Shown: positions 1-11,060 of the stretch, piece by piece
How the letters are laid out: each line of letters starts with the position of its first letter
How positions within the stretch are numbered: the first letter of the stretch is position 1
Source of the DNA: Temnothorax longispinosus
Lineage: Eukaryota; Arthropoda; Insecta; Hymenoptera; Formicidae
Direction of reading: 5' to 3'
DNA: 64,000 nucleotides
NCBI RefSeq assembly: GCF_030848805.1
Contig: NC_092369.1
Span: 5,594,661-5,658,660, forward strand
Position numbers and translations under genes: made by a program
Notes under the pieces: generated by a model
What the model was told of the DNA's origin: nothing
Seen by the model: only the letters and a program-made list of their open reading frames with translations
Databases searched by the model: none

Positions 1-493
1 CAATAACGCTTGATTTCAGAAATATTCCCGTTTCTTGATTACAAAAATATGCTAATTTCAGGCGAATTAAGTTACACGCCGCGCATTTTGTACATAAATT
101 CCAGATACTTGCTAAAAATAGTAAAAATAGTAAAAAGAATAGATTTGCAGGAATCGATAAGCTTTTAAAGCTGGTCTCGGTATGTTAAATTTTAATCATC
201 AAATGGACCGTTGTAGTATTCGTAAATTGTATAGTTCGTAACAATGTCGTACATGAACAAAAAATGTATTAACAGCATTAGATCTAATTGGAAATAATTT
301 TGTTAATTCAATAACAGTATTAATAAAAGAAATACTTATTTTATTAAAACCAGAACATGATATTGAATTAACAAGACTATTTCTAATTAGACTAATGCTG
401 TTAATAACATTTTTTTTCATATGTATAATTTAAAAAAAAGTACGGGCGTGGAAGAATAAAGACGGAGCTGCTACTTGAACGAAATTTACATAC
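1..493 (-). other. METTL9 intron 3, partial
   Basis: This follows the exon 3 donor GTATGT (493-488). It is AT-rich and holds one inverted-repeat element (251-425). No coding similarity is visible, and the next exon is left of the window. Confidence 0.7.
251..425. repeat. Inverted-repeat (foldback/MITE-like) element
   Basis: The arms are about 62 bp, at 251-313 and 361-425, and are reverse complements with only a handful of mismatches and 1-nt gaps. For example, TATTGAATTAACAA on the right matches the complement of TTGTTAATTCAATA on the left, and AGCATTAGAT pairs with CTAATGCTGTTAATA. A loop of about 47 nt separates the arms. The element is non-autonomous, since no transposase frame is present. 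The open frame across it is a by-product of the repeat. I see no clear target-site duplication. Confidence 0.75.
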
Positions 494-706
494 GTGAACT
501 TTCTCTTCGCCAGAGCCCACCTCATGGGGGGTGAGATATCCGTGGCGTACACCTTCTCGAAGAGATGCGCCACGTGGGCGGTGGTTGCGCCATCACCTGC
601 CCCGAGGTCCACCAAGGAATGCCAGGGACCCGTGAAGCCGCTCGCGTCCATTAGCTTTTGAAATTGCTCGCTGGAGAACACGTGCATGGAACCGCGGCCC
701 AGTAGT
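494..706 (-). CDS. METTL9: METTL9 exon 3 (residues 145-216, SAM-binding core)
   Basis: This is an internal exon holding the start of the class I methyltransferase fold. It begins after the acceptor ATTATCGCAG (ends at 707) and completes Gly145, giving LLGRGSMHVFS, the most conserved METTL9 signature. Motif I, LVDLGAGDG, sits at residues 176-184 and binds S-adenosylmethionine. The acidic residue after beta strand 2 is Asp201 in VYATDIS, where vertebrates have ATELS. The exon ends after Lys-Phe plus two bases (AC), with donor GTATGT at 493-488. An ATG-started open frame extends upstream to 744, but those residues lie in the intron: the acceptor at 707 and the SRTSING/LLGRG join decide the boundary. 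No substitutions in key SAM-binding residues are visible. Confidence 0.95.
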
Positions 707-1675
707 CTGCGATAATATGAGAATTTTTCATCATTGTAAAACATCCCTCTCAGAGATAATTTAGAGTGAGCTGTTAAAATTTTACGTCGTGTAATGATAT
801 GAGTAATGTTTAAGTACTTTACAGGACTATTTATATACCTAAGACGTAAATAGCTAACAAAGAAGCTAACAAGGATAATAGATACGTAGTAGATACATAA
901 TTTCGTGTGACAATAACTAATAGATTACAAATCTTAAATTATTATTTTTGTTGTTCATGTATGTGTCGAATTAAAATTATTTCTGTACTTGTAAAGTAAT
1001 CCTCATGATACGTGTTTTGCTTAGGGATTTAAAGCCTTCGAAAATTACATTCTACCTAATCTCGTTTTACCAAAACAACGGCGTAGAATTTTAGAAAGAG
1101 ACTGCTTGAAATAAGTGTTAAATCTGTCCGCAATATTTAGATTCAAACTTATGATGAGAGTATTAAGGTACAAGTTGTGTGCAAGTTGATGCGATATAAG
1201 CTCGCTTGGACGAAGGCTGTGCTACCAGCGTTATCATTAGGCGCTTTTACTGCATATTACCGGCCGATAATGCATCTTCATTTCGCCATGAAACTTTACG
1301 AGCTCGAGCACGGGCTTAATTAGGCTCGTTATGTGCGCATAATCGCCGCGTGTCCCCGTTTACATTCCGTCGTGCAATTTTACCGGAAAGCAGTATACTC
1401 CAAAGATAGAAGAGGCGAAATCGAAGATTATCGGATTTGTCTTATTTTGTATCACGTCGTAATCAACGTAAGTATCAAAAGCGATTCTAACTGATACGTA
1501 TAATTATTTAAAAGTCAACAGCGTAACAGATTAAGTTCACGTTGGGGTAAAAAAAAATTTACTTCAATTTGACGTACAGAGAATTTCGTCCTTTGAGATA
1601 AAAACCGATCGGGCATCGTGGATCCATTTGTTAATATAGCTAAACTTAAATCGAATTAAATTTATTCAAACTTAT
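707..1675. other. Intronic AT-rich sequence, nothing recognised
   Basis: There are no long frames, repeats or RNA genes. A short motif, TTCCGTCGTGC (1365-1375), recurs at 11350 and 12429. Confidence 0.5.
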
Positions 1676-1893
1676 GTGTGTTTCATTAATTCTTACGATC
1701 TTTTACTTCTCGGATACAAACGTACAGGAGGGGGAAGGAAAGCATGTCCCGATCTTGCGGTTCTTCGCTATCTATCGATCGATCCAAAGAACGAGCACCT
1801 GCATATAGAAATCGAATCCCCGAGGCATCTCCGCGGCAGCAGGTTGCCCCGCGGAATTCGTCGATGTCATCCGGGATGAATGGGGAGGGAGAC

Positions 1894-1924
<31 letters not shown>

Positions 1925-3240
1925 GGTAAGAGCTCCGGTGAGCGGAGCAGGGGGGGGGAGGGGTACGGCTCGCTTCCACCCCTATCCCTCGATTTCTCCT
2001 CCGTGTGCGGAGGCATCATGAGGGAAAAAGGGGCGGGTTCATTTGAAAATACCAGAGTCGTCGCCGGCGTTGCGCGGCGCACGGCGATCCATCAATGCCG
2101 CGGAACGCGGGATTTTGATCGTGAATTCGGTTACCCCCCCGGCGTTATAAATAAGGCGATGGTGGTCCGCGCGGAGGCCGGTCCTCCCACCCCGCTTTCT
2201 CTCCTCCGTCCGATTCCGATTCTGCCTCCCTCCGCCCTTCCTTTCTTTTTCCTCTTTCGCTTTCCTCTTTCCTTCTTCCGCGCCGCTCGGCTATGGCCGG
2301 TGCCATCAATTAACGAGCACCTTCTGGCCCCATTGAATAATAAACAAGAATAAGAAGGAGATGGAAGAGGGACAGAGACAGAGACGGGGAGACCCGCGGA
2401 CCCGGTTGGCGCATTGTTCGTAGTATCGTCCGGCTCCTCTACCTTGTTCCTTCTTTCTGCGGATCCTTAAGTCACCCCTCTCTCTCTCCTTTATCTCCCT
2501 TCCTCCCGTCTCTCGGAGCTCACCTTCGTGTACGTCGCGCACGGTCCTCTCGCTCCTGTTCTTATTCCTGTTTTCTCTCCTCGTCCCTCTTTCTACCTAC
2601 CTCACCGCCCTCTCGTCTCCTTTTCTATCTCTCTCTCTTTTTCCCCTCTTTGTTTTCTATCTTTCTCCCTTGTGCACCTACCCTCTCCTTTTCTGGGCTC
2701 GTTTCCATTGTCAGCCATCCAGCACCACCACCGTCTCGGTGCAGTCACATCGTCCTCGCAACTCCTCGCAGCCTCCGCTGCGAGACTCCGAGCGGAAAGG
2801 AAGGAAAGAGATGCGAGTATTAGAAGGAGGAAAAGGGACCCCGTGCACGTACACGCGTGTGCGTGTGGTCACGGTGATATATACGCGCGGTCCACAAATC
2901 AGGTCCGTAGATCGCAGCGGCTTCGTCGGCGGCGCGAGCGACAATTAATTCGCCGCTTTTGCTCTCCCGGTTCCTCTTCCCCCGGGGGCCCCATTGTATG
3001 CGCGTACCCGCTCGCATACAACCCTCCCCTTCCTTCTTTTCTCGTCCTCCACGATTCGGAACACTTCCTTCTCTCTCTCCCTCTTGGATTCTATCTCTGC
3101 GCGTTCTGTTTTATCGGAGACCACTAGGGCCCTTTTTGCCTCGTTTGGACTCGACGGAAGGGATGGGAGGGAGAAGGGCCAGACTCCCGACCCGTAAAAG
3201 CGCGGCTTTAATACGGGCCCGGCGTCATGCGGTCTAGCTA
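1676..3240. repeat. Purine/pyrimidine-skewed low-complexity block
   Basis: A purine tract at about 1870-1960, with GA dinucleotides at 1901-1922, is followed by strongly pyrimidine-rich sequence at about 2180-2290 and 2440-3120. Apparent proteins in this block are Arg/Ser/Pro/Leu-rich on one strand and Arg/Glu/Gly-rich on the other, as expected from CT/GA repeats, and have no family features. Confidence 0.7.
1901..1922. repeat. (AG)11 microsatellite
   Basis: Uninterrupted AG dinucleotides inside a longer purine run. Such tracts can bind GAGA-type factors in insects, but nothing here shows that it does. Confidence 0.9.
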
Positions 3241-4494
3241 TGCGGCCATGCCGTTACGAGCCTTAAAAAGGAGCGTCGAGAAACGCGAAGCAATTATATG
3301 TCGAGATACGGGGTGGCCGGTATCTCGATCACATCAGCTGTCGGTGTTAGAAACCTGTAGGAGATGTTAAGCTTGTTACAAAGATCTTTTTTAGATTGTA
3401 AAAGGACAAATTGTAATTCTTTCATTTTTCTGGAGCGCATGCAATATAATTTTCAAATATTTATGCTGTCTATAATTATCAGGCGAGGAGAGGGGGAGAA
3501 GAAAAATATAATCACACATCAATTTCTGACAATTTCAACAATTTAACTTCTTATTATCAAAATGACAAGAGCATATAAATTATGTAAATATTTTCATAAG
3601 TATTTCAAAGTTATTTCAAGCAATACTGATCGATCGGCACTTTAATGTTCGTAATTAATGATGCAGCTCTATATTGCATATTCGGGAAACCTGTATGCGA
3701 TCGCGTCCCGAGATGAGAATCAAAATTAAGCTCGACAAACATCCCGTTCATTAATACTCTCGACGCGCGGTCGTCTCCTCACGTGTAGAGAAGCCGGCTG
3801 GATGGCGAAATCGATTTAGGAGGAGACGCCACGGACATCGATAGTCCTCGCTCGCCGGCGGCGAGGACAGGATAGCGCCGTGTACGCCCGATAACGATCT
3901 CCCCGCAGGACGATTATTTACAATTCCAGCCACCCACTCTCGCGGCCCGGGTCGTGCTTCAATTTTTGTCGCCGAGCCAGGCACACTGTCGGGTGAGAGC
4001 TTGAAGCTCGGGGCTTTTATCGGAACGCGCGGCGCGGCGAGAAAGGGGGAGGCTCCCCCCGCTCGCACGCGGGGCCCCACGATCGTAAAATAGCCCGGAG
4101 GGCGAGAGAGCGAGCGCGAGCGGGTAGTGTTAAAGAGGCGCTCGGCGGAGGATCGTTTACCTAATAATAGCAATAATATGTAAATGCGATGCGTATCGAG
4201 CCGCCATCGAGAGAAGGGACCGCGCGCTACGACGCCATTGTTTGCAAATCCTTGGTCGAACGAGCGATCCAGCGAGATCGGCACCGTTGGAGTCGGGCTC
4301 TTCTGCGCTGCTCGCGATGCTTGCGATTTTCTTTTGCGCGCGAATCTTCGGTGAGTATTTCGCGCGAGCGATATTATCTGCGATCTGCGAGCGGCGCACG
4401 GTACATTAAAGATTATTAATTGAAAAAAGTGTGTCAAAAATAAAATGAATTACTATTGTATTGATTGTGTGCAATAAATAAAATGAATAAAATG
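3241..4494. other. Intronic mixed sequence, CpG-rich at 3720-4160
   Basis: AT-rich to about 3700, then a CpG-rich block with no gene signature. The 228-codon minus-strand frame at 3751-4437 is Arg/Ser/Pro-rich without recognisable motifs and is not annotated as a gene. Confidence 0.5.
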
Positions 4495-4664
4495 AATATA
4501 TGCATGGAGGGGTAAAAACCACAGTGGTGTGTCAAATTTTTACAAATATTTTTTCGCGTGCATAAGATGCAATTTATATATTGTATAGATTGCATCTATG
4601 CACGCGAGAAAAAATTTAAAAAAATTTGACTTACACCACTATGACTTTTACGCCTCCATATATT
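4495..4664. repeat. MITE-like inverted repeat, about 170 bp
   Basis: This is a near-complete palindrome with arms of about 80 bp around a short centre near 4580. Both termini read AATATATG(GCA)GGAGG inward, then CGTAAAA, GTGGTGT, GTCAAATTTTT and CGCGTGCATA-GATGCAAT in the same order on opposite strands. The left arm carries a 3-nt insertion. There is no transposase frame, and TATA-like sequence flanks both ends. Confidence 0.85.
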
Positions 4665-6099
4665 TTGCGATGAGATTGGCTTGGAACACCAGAGCATATC
4701 TTTTATTTTAATGAAACATATCTTTTTACCTTTCCAATTTAGTTGAGATATATGTTTAAAAAAGGCACATGTTTTATACATTTTTCAGTGTTGATCTCGT
4801 ATCAATATGTAATACGCAGTACGTAGTTATTATATTTATAGATTACATGTTAAGAACATCGCGTGTTAGGATTATACATTTTAAAGGCTTATAGAAGGTG
4901 TGCGTGTACGTGTGTGTGTACGTATATGTAGCATGATGATAACTCGATTGGATCTCGTCACGCTCGAGAATACGCGCGATTCGGACGATCATTACGTATT
5001 CACGTTATTAAGCGCGCGAACGAAATGTAATTCCGTAATACGGCGCGGGGATGGAACTTTTCAGAGTTCGTCCTGAATGGATTAATGAACCGAGTGACAT
5101 GGGATCTCTCCTCTCTCTCCCTCTCCTTGATTGGGGCAACACTTAAGGAATCTGGCCAGTCATCTTTACCTTCGTTTGTCGTCGTTCTGAACGAGCAACG
5201 AGCCGCATCCTGACCTTTCTCTCTCTTCCCTCCTCTTTTTTTCGATGTCAATTCTCTCGTCGGTTTCTCCGATACGTTCAAATTCCCTCTATATCATCGG
5301 GTGAGATTGCTTTTCGAGATCGTTAATGCACTCGCGTTATCGCTGCTTAGTACGAGATACAAAACCGCACACTTGTATTTATCGATGTTATTCTATTCCA
5401 CGCAGCCGATAATTTTTAGCGAGGCTTAATGTATGAATTATGTAAAGAGTTAACATTGATTTTTTAATCAGTGAGATTTGATACATGTTTCGTATCGTAA
5501 CTTAATGTTTTAATTTCAGCGTTATGTCACAGCGATAATTAATCAATATTTTTTAATTATCGATTAAACTACTAGCTAACTACTAACTATTACGAGTTCA
5601 GCGGTAGGACCGTGTTAGGGAGGAGAGAGAAGAATCGCTCCTCTCCACTACATCTTATGCGGAATAAAACTTGGAGCCGGTAAATTCTCGCGATATTACT
5701 TTCCTTAGGTGCATTCAATCAATGTCCGCCAACGTGAAAAATGTATTTCGAATCGGAGAAAGCAAAAGGACCGGGGAAACTCGGAAAATTTCATAGATCA
5801 TTGGCCATCGCCGAATGCAAGAGAGAAGTTATCGGGAATTCCTCTTAAAAGATTTCCTTTGAGGTGTAACGCACTTGCGAAACAAGTCATAGCTTTTGCA
5901 TTGAGAAGTCGAAAAATTGCTAATTACGCGCGTTCTCCAGAACGCAAAGCAACGTTCGTTGATGACTTTACTTCCTTTCGCTTGTTAATTAAAACTGATA
6001 AATTCGTCGTTAAAAAATCTGAAAATCATGGAGATGGACGTCGTTTTTAAGTTCAACGCTAAACAGTGTAAATGTGCTGGCGCAAAACGTAAGAAGGCA
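4665..6099. other. Intronic sequence, nothing recognised
   Basis: AT-rich with a short CT-rich patch at 5107-5240. No coding, RNA or repeat structure found. Confidence 0.5.
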
Positions 6100-7800
6100 A
6101 CGTATGGGAATACTCGCGGCAGTTCGCCACGGCGCGGCGATGTCGTGGGGCTAGGTGAAAGAACGTAAAAGGGATGCGCGCGAAAGAAAACGCACGAGAA
6201 AGGAGCCGGAGGATCCTTCGCCCTGATATCATTGCGGCTCATCTTCCCCGTGCCTTTTTCTCTCTTTCTCGCCGCGATTATACAATCGACGTTAGCCTCC
6301 CCCACGCGCGCATCCGCACACGGACGGAGATGGTAGAGAGCCACACAGGCGCGCGTAACAAGAACGACATGCCTCGCGCGACGTGTGCGCTCTCGTAGTG
6401 ACAATGTAAGTGGAGTCTTCGGCGAACGTCGGCCACCTTCGTCGGGTCGACTTGGCGAGGGAGAAGGGAACGGCAAAGAGGGCGAATTTATCTCGCAGGG
6501 ACCCCTCGCGCGCGCGGCGGGGTCCGGTACCGCGGGGGTGGGGATGTCGCGGTGCGGGAGAAAGAGAGAGAGAAATGTGGCGAGACACATGGACCGATCG
6601 CAGAATCGACGGGGAGGGGGATGAAGAGAGAGGGATGGCGAGAGGGAAGGTACGAGGAAGGGAGCGAAGGGAGCGAGAGGGAACCGACGTGTATTTAGCA
6701 TTCCCCATACCGGCATAGCGTCTCGTTAGCTGTCTTCTCTCCCTCTCCCTCTCTCTCTCTCTCTCCCTTTCGCTCGCGCTGCCTCCGCCGGTCTTTCTTC
6801 GTTGATGGAGCACATAGAACGCGCGGGTACGAGTCCGTAAGATCCGAGGGGGTGGGCGCAGGGGTGAGAGGGCGCGCGGGGAGGGAGGCGTACGAACATC
6901 ACTCGAAGCTGGGGATGCTGGGTAGGCGTGGACCATGGACCACCCTGTCCACGGCGGCTGGAGGGGAGACCACGCCACCGCGGCCGTCGAACGGGAGGGC
7001 AGACGGGCGGGAGGCATCCAGGGGTAACGAAGGGAGGGGTGAGGGGCGCCGTGGACAATAATAATTATTATACACGGTGGAGTTTTGCAAATGCTGTCCT
7101 TCGAGGGTGGCTGGCGACGTGAGGCGGGAAGAAAGGGAGGTCGGTGGACGGAGTAGGTGCCAGGAACGGCCGCCCGCTATCTCGCCCGGTCGCAAGCGGG
7201 GGCGGCGGAGGAAGGATGAGTGGCGAGACGCGAGGGAGAAAGGGGGACGGGGGGAGGGAGGCGAGTGATTCTTAAACGGGATCGTTATGCGAGTCTTTCC
7301 CGTGCTCTCTTCCTTCTCTCCCGTGCTCTCTCTACGATTGCCTCGTTCCCCTTCCCCTTCTATTTCTTGCTCTTCCCTCATTCCCCACCCCTGTCCCTTA
7401 TATACTTGGCCGTTCGTTTCACCCCTTAGACCTACCAGTGCGCCTTTCAGCCACCCCTTCGCTGCACAGTGGACGTATAGTAAGTGGACGACTCTGTGAA
7501 TCCGTATTGGAAGAAAGTCTACGTATACGTATGCGCAAAAATCGACGTGTGAGAGTCGTGTATCTGTGTGTGTGTGTAGCGCGGCGCAGATCACACGTCA
7601 CATATCGAGTCTCGAGAGCAGACGTAGCCCCTTCCGTCCGCCCCCTTCTGACCTGACGAGACGTCCACGAGCGGAGGAAGCCCTTCTTCCCCTCGCCCCG
7701 CTTCGTCTCGTTAATTTTGTCAATTTCGTCGGGACGTCTCGAGATTCTTTCATCTTTCTTACCCTTCACCTATTTCTTCATCTACCATATATTTATCTCC
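6100..7800. repeat. Second purine/pyrimidine low-complexity block
   Basis: Purine-rich at about 6400-6700 and 6990-7270, pyrimidine-rich at 6720-6790 and 7290-7440, with a CT run at about 6735-6767. Frames of up to 243 codons occur on both strands here, but they are Arg/Pro/Ser-rich and overlap one another. No protein family is recognisable. Confidence 0.7.
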
Positions 7801-10709
7801 TCGTATTTCGTTTAACATGGGAAAATTGCGATAAATGTAATCCGTTGCGAAATTGCAAAATATGGAACCACTTCATTAAGATGATTCCATCTTAATGGAA
7901 TTCTTAAATGAAATCTAAAAGGTTCAAGTTAGCTTTTACATTTTAACATAATGTGACACGTGTTTTCGACCCAGATCAATCCAAAAAGTCTCGACAACGA
8001 GGAATCTTTACGATTTTGCAACACGATTCGTCGACATCGGTCAATGTTCTCGGCGATTTCGCGCGCGTTTTAAGAGCGTCGCGTAATGCGGCTGAAAAAT
8101 ATCCAATCGCTTTATTCTTGTAACGTGACAGCGAGAGCGATCGTTAATTTCGGCCGAGGCCACGCGACGCCGTCGGATTTTCCAAGTGGACGGGAAGTCG
8201 AAGAGGACGAGGCGCGCGCTATTCGCCAGGGAAACATACACTTTTATAACTCGTTTCTCTCCTCGCCGGCACTGGCAAATCTCTCTCTTGACGGGGACAT
8301 TTCTGAATTTTAGACGCTTTAAACATCGTGATTTGGCGTACGAGCACCGTGCGTACTGCCGTCGTAAAAGAAGTCGACAGAAAGAAAAAGAAAGGTACGT
8401 GCTGTTGATCTCTTCAATGAAAATCACGCGAGTTTCTTCCCCCCTCCTCCTTGAGATATTTAAAAAGTCGTAATCCTGTTAAGGATGCAAGTTTCTTGTA
8501 TTATAAACTGTATCCGAAAAGCACCTCTGCGATTACGTATTCTATATACTATTGAGTTTCAGTTACAATAAAATCGAGTTCAAGTAAAAGAGAGATATAC
8601 AAACGAAAGCACGATTGATCAAAGGCATATTGTGTATTAAACTAGATATACAGATTTATATGAATTTAAACTTTATAAAGTAATATCGTATCGTATTCTC
8701 ATCTCACTTGGAGTCGGCCGCCTCGAAGACAGCCTGCTCGACAACTAAAGCGATTTAGACTTAAACTTGGCCGTTCCCGAAAAGCATCTTTATGCCACGA
8801 CAGTTGGGACGACGCTGGCGCGGGCACGTGAATCAGGGGATTTATTATTTAGCCGGACATATTTAGCGGCGCACGTAGTAGACAGGGACGTATCCTTCCT
8901 CCACGAGCTGTGCGCTCGTCTCTCGGCACGTATGTACACGCGAACTACACTCGGATGCAGCGGTCGGCGTGTGCATTATGCACCGGCAAGCTCGGTGGAG
9001 CCGAGCTGGCGACTCGTGCGCCTGCATGTATGCACTTGGCTGCATGCACTTGTCCCCGGGTACGCTTATCCTCATTAGTCACGCGTAGAGGATGAGAAAA
9101 ATTCATTTCCATAAATTTATAATTCGACTGTATGAAAGATAAGTAGATTATTAATACAGATAACATAGATATCTCATATTCTAGGATTAATAATTTATTA
9201 GAATGATACTATATTTAATTTATATATCTATATTGTATTTTTAATATTGTCAAGATGACAGGATCGATATAGCTGGTTGGTATGTTATCGATTACGATTG
9301 CGCTGCGATAGTGTACTTTTTTAGTCTAATAGTCTCACCCCTTTCGCAGTACGTCGTAGTTTGCACGCAACGAATATGTGAATCATTACAGTAATGTGAA
9401 TTTATGTAAGGCAATATGATTGATAGTTGGTAAAACCGTGTGGAAAAGAAAAAAATAGAGCAAAGCAACAATGCTGTATCATTACGCGCATCGCGTGTAT
9501 TGCAAAGCTAAAGGGTGAATTTTAAAGAGGCCCTTTCTTGGAGAGACTTGCTGCTTTTTCATCGCGTTTGCCTGGCGTTTCCCGGAAAGAATGGATTAAT
9601 ACGCAAGTAACAAGGCTTGTTATTGTTGCACGAAAAAGTCTCCACTTCAACTGTTATCTAGCGTACAACCGTATATTCTAGCACACATCTGTGAATCCGC
9701 AGTGTGTTTACATCGTGTGCAAGATATTGCACAAGCTATAATATTCGATACTCTAAGGAATCTTCCCCCCCCCCCCAAATCTTCTTTATCGAAATAACAG
9801 AATATTCTTGTATCTCCCTATATTCATGCAAAATAAGATTTGGATAAATAAAGAAAATATCTCCATATTTTTCTTATGTATAGAAGATACTAATAAGATA
9901 CATATCTTCTTTAAGAGGTTCGAAATATGAGAATATTATTGTTTTCACCTTACAATTTCCGGTAATTATGTTCAATCACGTTCTACCTTGTTATGTGCAA
10001 ATAATAAAGTGACTCCAACAATAGATGTTAATTGACTTGTTTGGTGTAGCAACTCCGCATTTGTACGCGTTAACATGCAGTTCTACGAAGACAATATTGA
10101 GGCAAATCGATATCGCGCGACTGATGCGCGTGCCAGTTTCGATGGCGAGCGGTAGTACGATATAATTTTCTGTTATTATAAAATAAAGTACTGTGTAATT
10201 TTTTTAAATTAAATAAGCAATATTATGCAACAATTTAAAACAGCTATATTATTAATATTTTGAGTTAAATGGGAGATAGAAGAAACGTCATTTTTCTTCG
10301 AAAAAAAGTAATTATTTTGCTTTTTAATATAAATATAAATACACACAGTTCAAAAAATCGATACAGAAATTGTCAGAATTTGTCATGGCGTGTGGTCGGA
10401 ATAATCTACACCTCTGCACGTGAAACAATGAAGCGAGTCTTTAATTATGTCGGAGAGAAAGGAACGTTAAGAAACGGGAAACACCCCTTTCGCGGCTACG
10501 GGAGGATGCGAAACCGCCCCTTTCCTAGCGCGCGTCGCTCCCGGAAGGAGTTAATGAGTAATTAACAGAGCGCAAACGCGCGCCGGCGCGGCGCGATGCG
10601 GCGCCTCGTTGTGCGGACGATCCCTGGAACGATCCCTCGGGGCACCGCCTCTCTCGTCCTCCTAATTACTGGTCATAACCGAGACCGAGAGACAGAGCGA
10701 GATCCTGGG

Positions 10710-10732
10710 TCGGGTCGAGTCGAGTCGAGTCG
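10710..10732. repeat. GTCGA tandem repeat
   Basis: About four copies of a GTCGA pentamer within a CpG-rich block. Confidence 0.8.
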
Positions 10733-11050
10733 GTTTCCCGAGAGGGTGGACGAGGCGGCGCCGATACGGCTTTTCCGCTCGGCGCGCGAGAACTCGCGCC
10801 TGCGCTCCGCTGTTAATTACACGGGAGAGGGTTGCCAATCGGAGGAAAAGCCACCCCTCGCGCAAACGCGCTAATGATAATTACTGACCAATTGGGCCGA
10901 CATCGCCGCGCCGTCGCGGACCAATCGCAGGATGCTGACTGGAAAGAAAGGAAAAGCGAAGGAGAACGAGTAGAGTCGAGGATGGGGTCACCCGAAGGTG
11001 GTCGATCGCGAAAACGCAATCACAAACGTAGAAAGTTGCTGACAACTTAA

Positions 11051-11060
11051 ATGACGTCAT
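11051..11060. promoter_or_regulatory. Perfect CRE-type palindrome ATGACGTCAT
   Basis: A full TGACGTCA core with symmetric flanks, the consensus for CREB/ATF bZIP dimers. It lies in METTL9 intron 2. Occupancy is unknown. Confidence 0.4.

Noticed and set aside
707..744. ATG-initiated extension of the exon 3 frame (start at 744)
   Set aside because: The acceptor at 707 and the conserved SRTSING/LLGRG join show that these bases are intron.
2528..3127. 199-codon plus-strand frame
   Set aside because: It lies wholly in CT-rich low-complexity DNA, is Ser/Pro/Leu-rich and has no family motif.
5985..7017. Minus-strand frames of 241-243 codons
   Set aside because: They overlap purine/pyrimidine tracts, open frames occur on both strands, and the composition is repetitive.
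9037..9060. miR-92-like string GCACTTGTCCCCGG
   Set aside because: The seed differs at its first base, there is an extra C, and the flanks do not form a miRNA hairpin.
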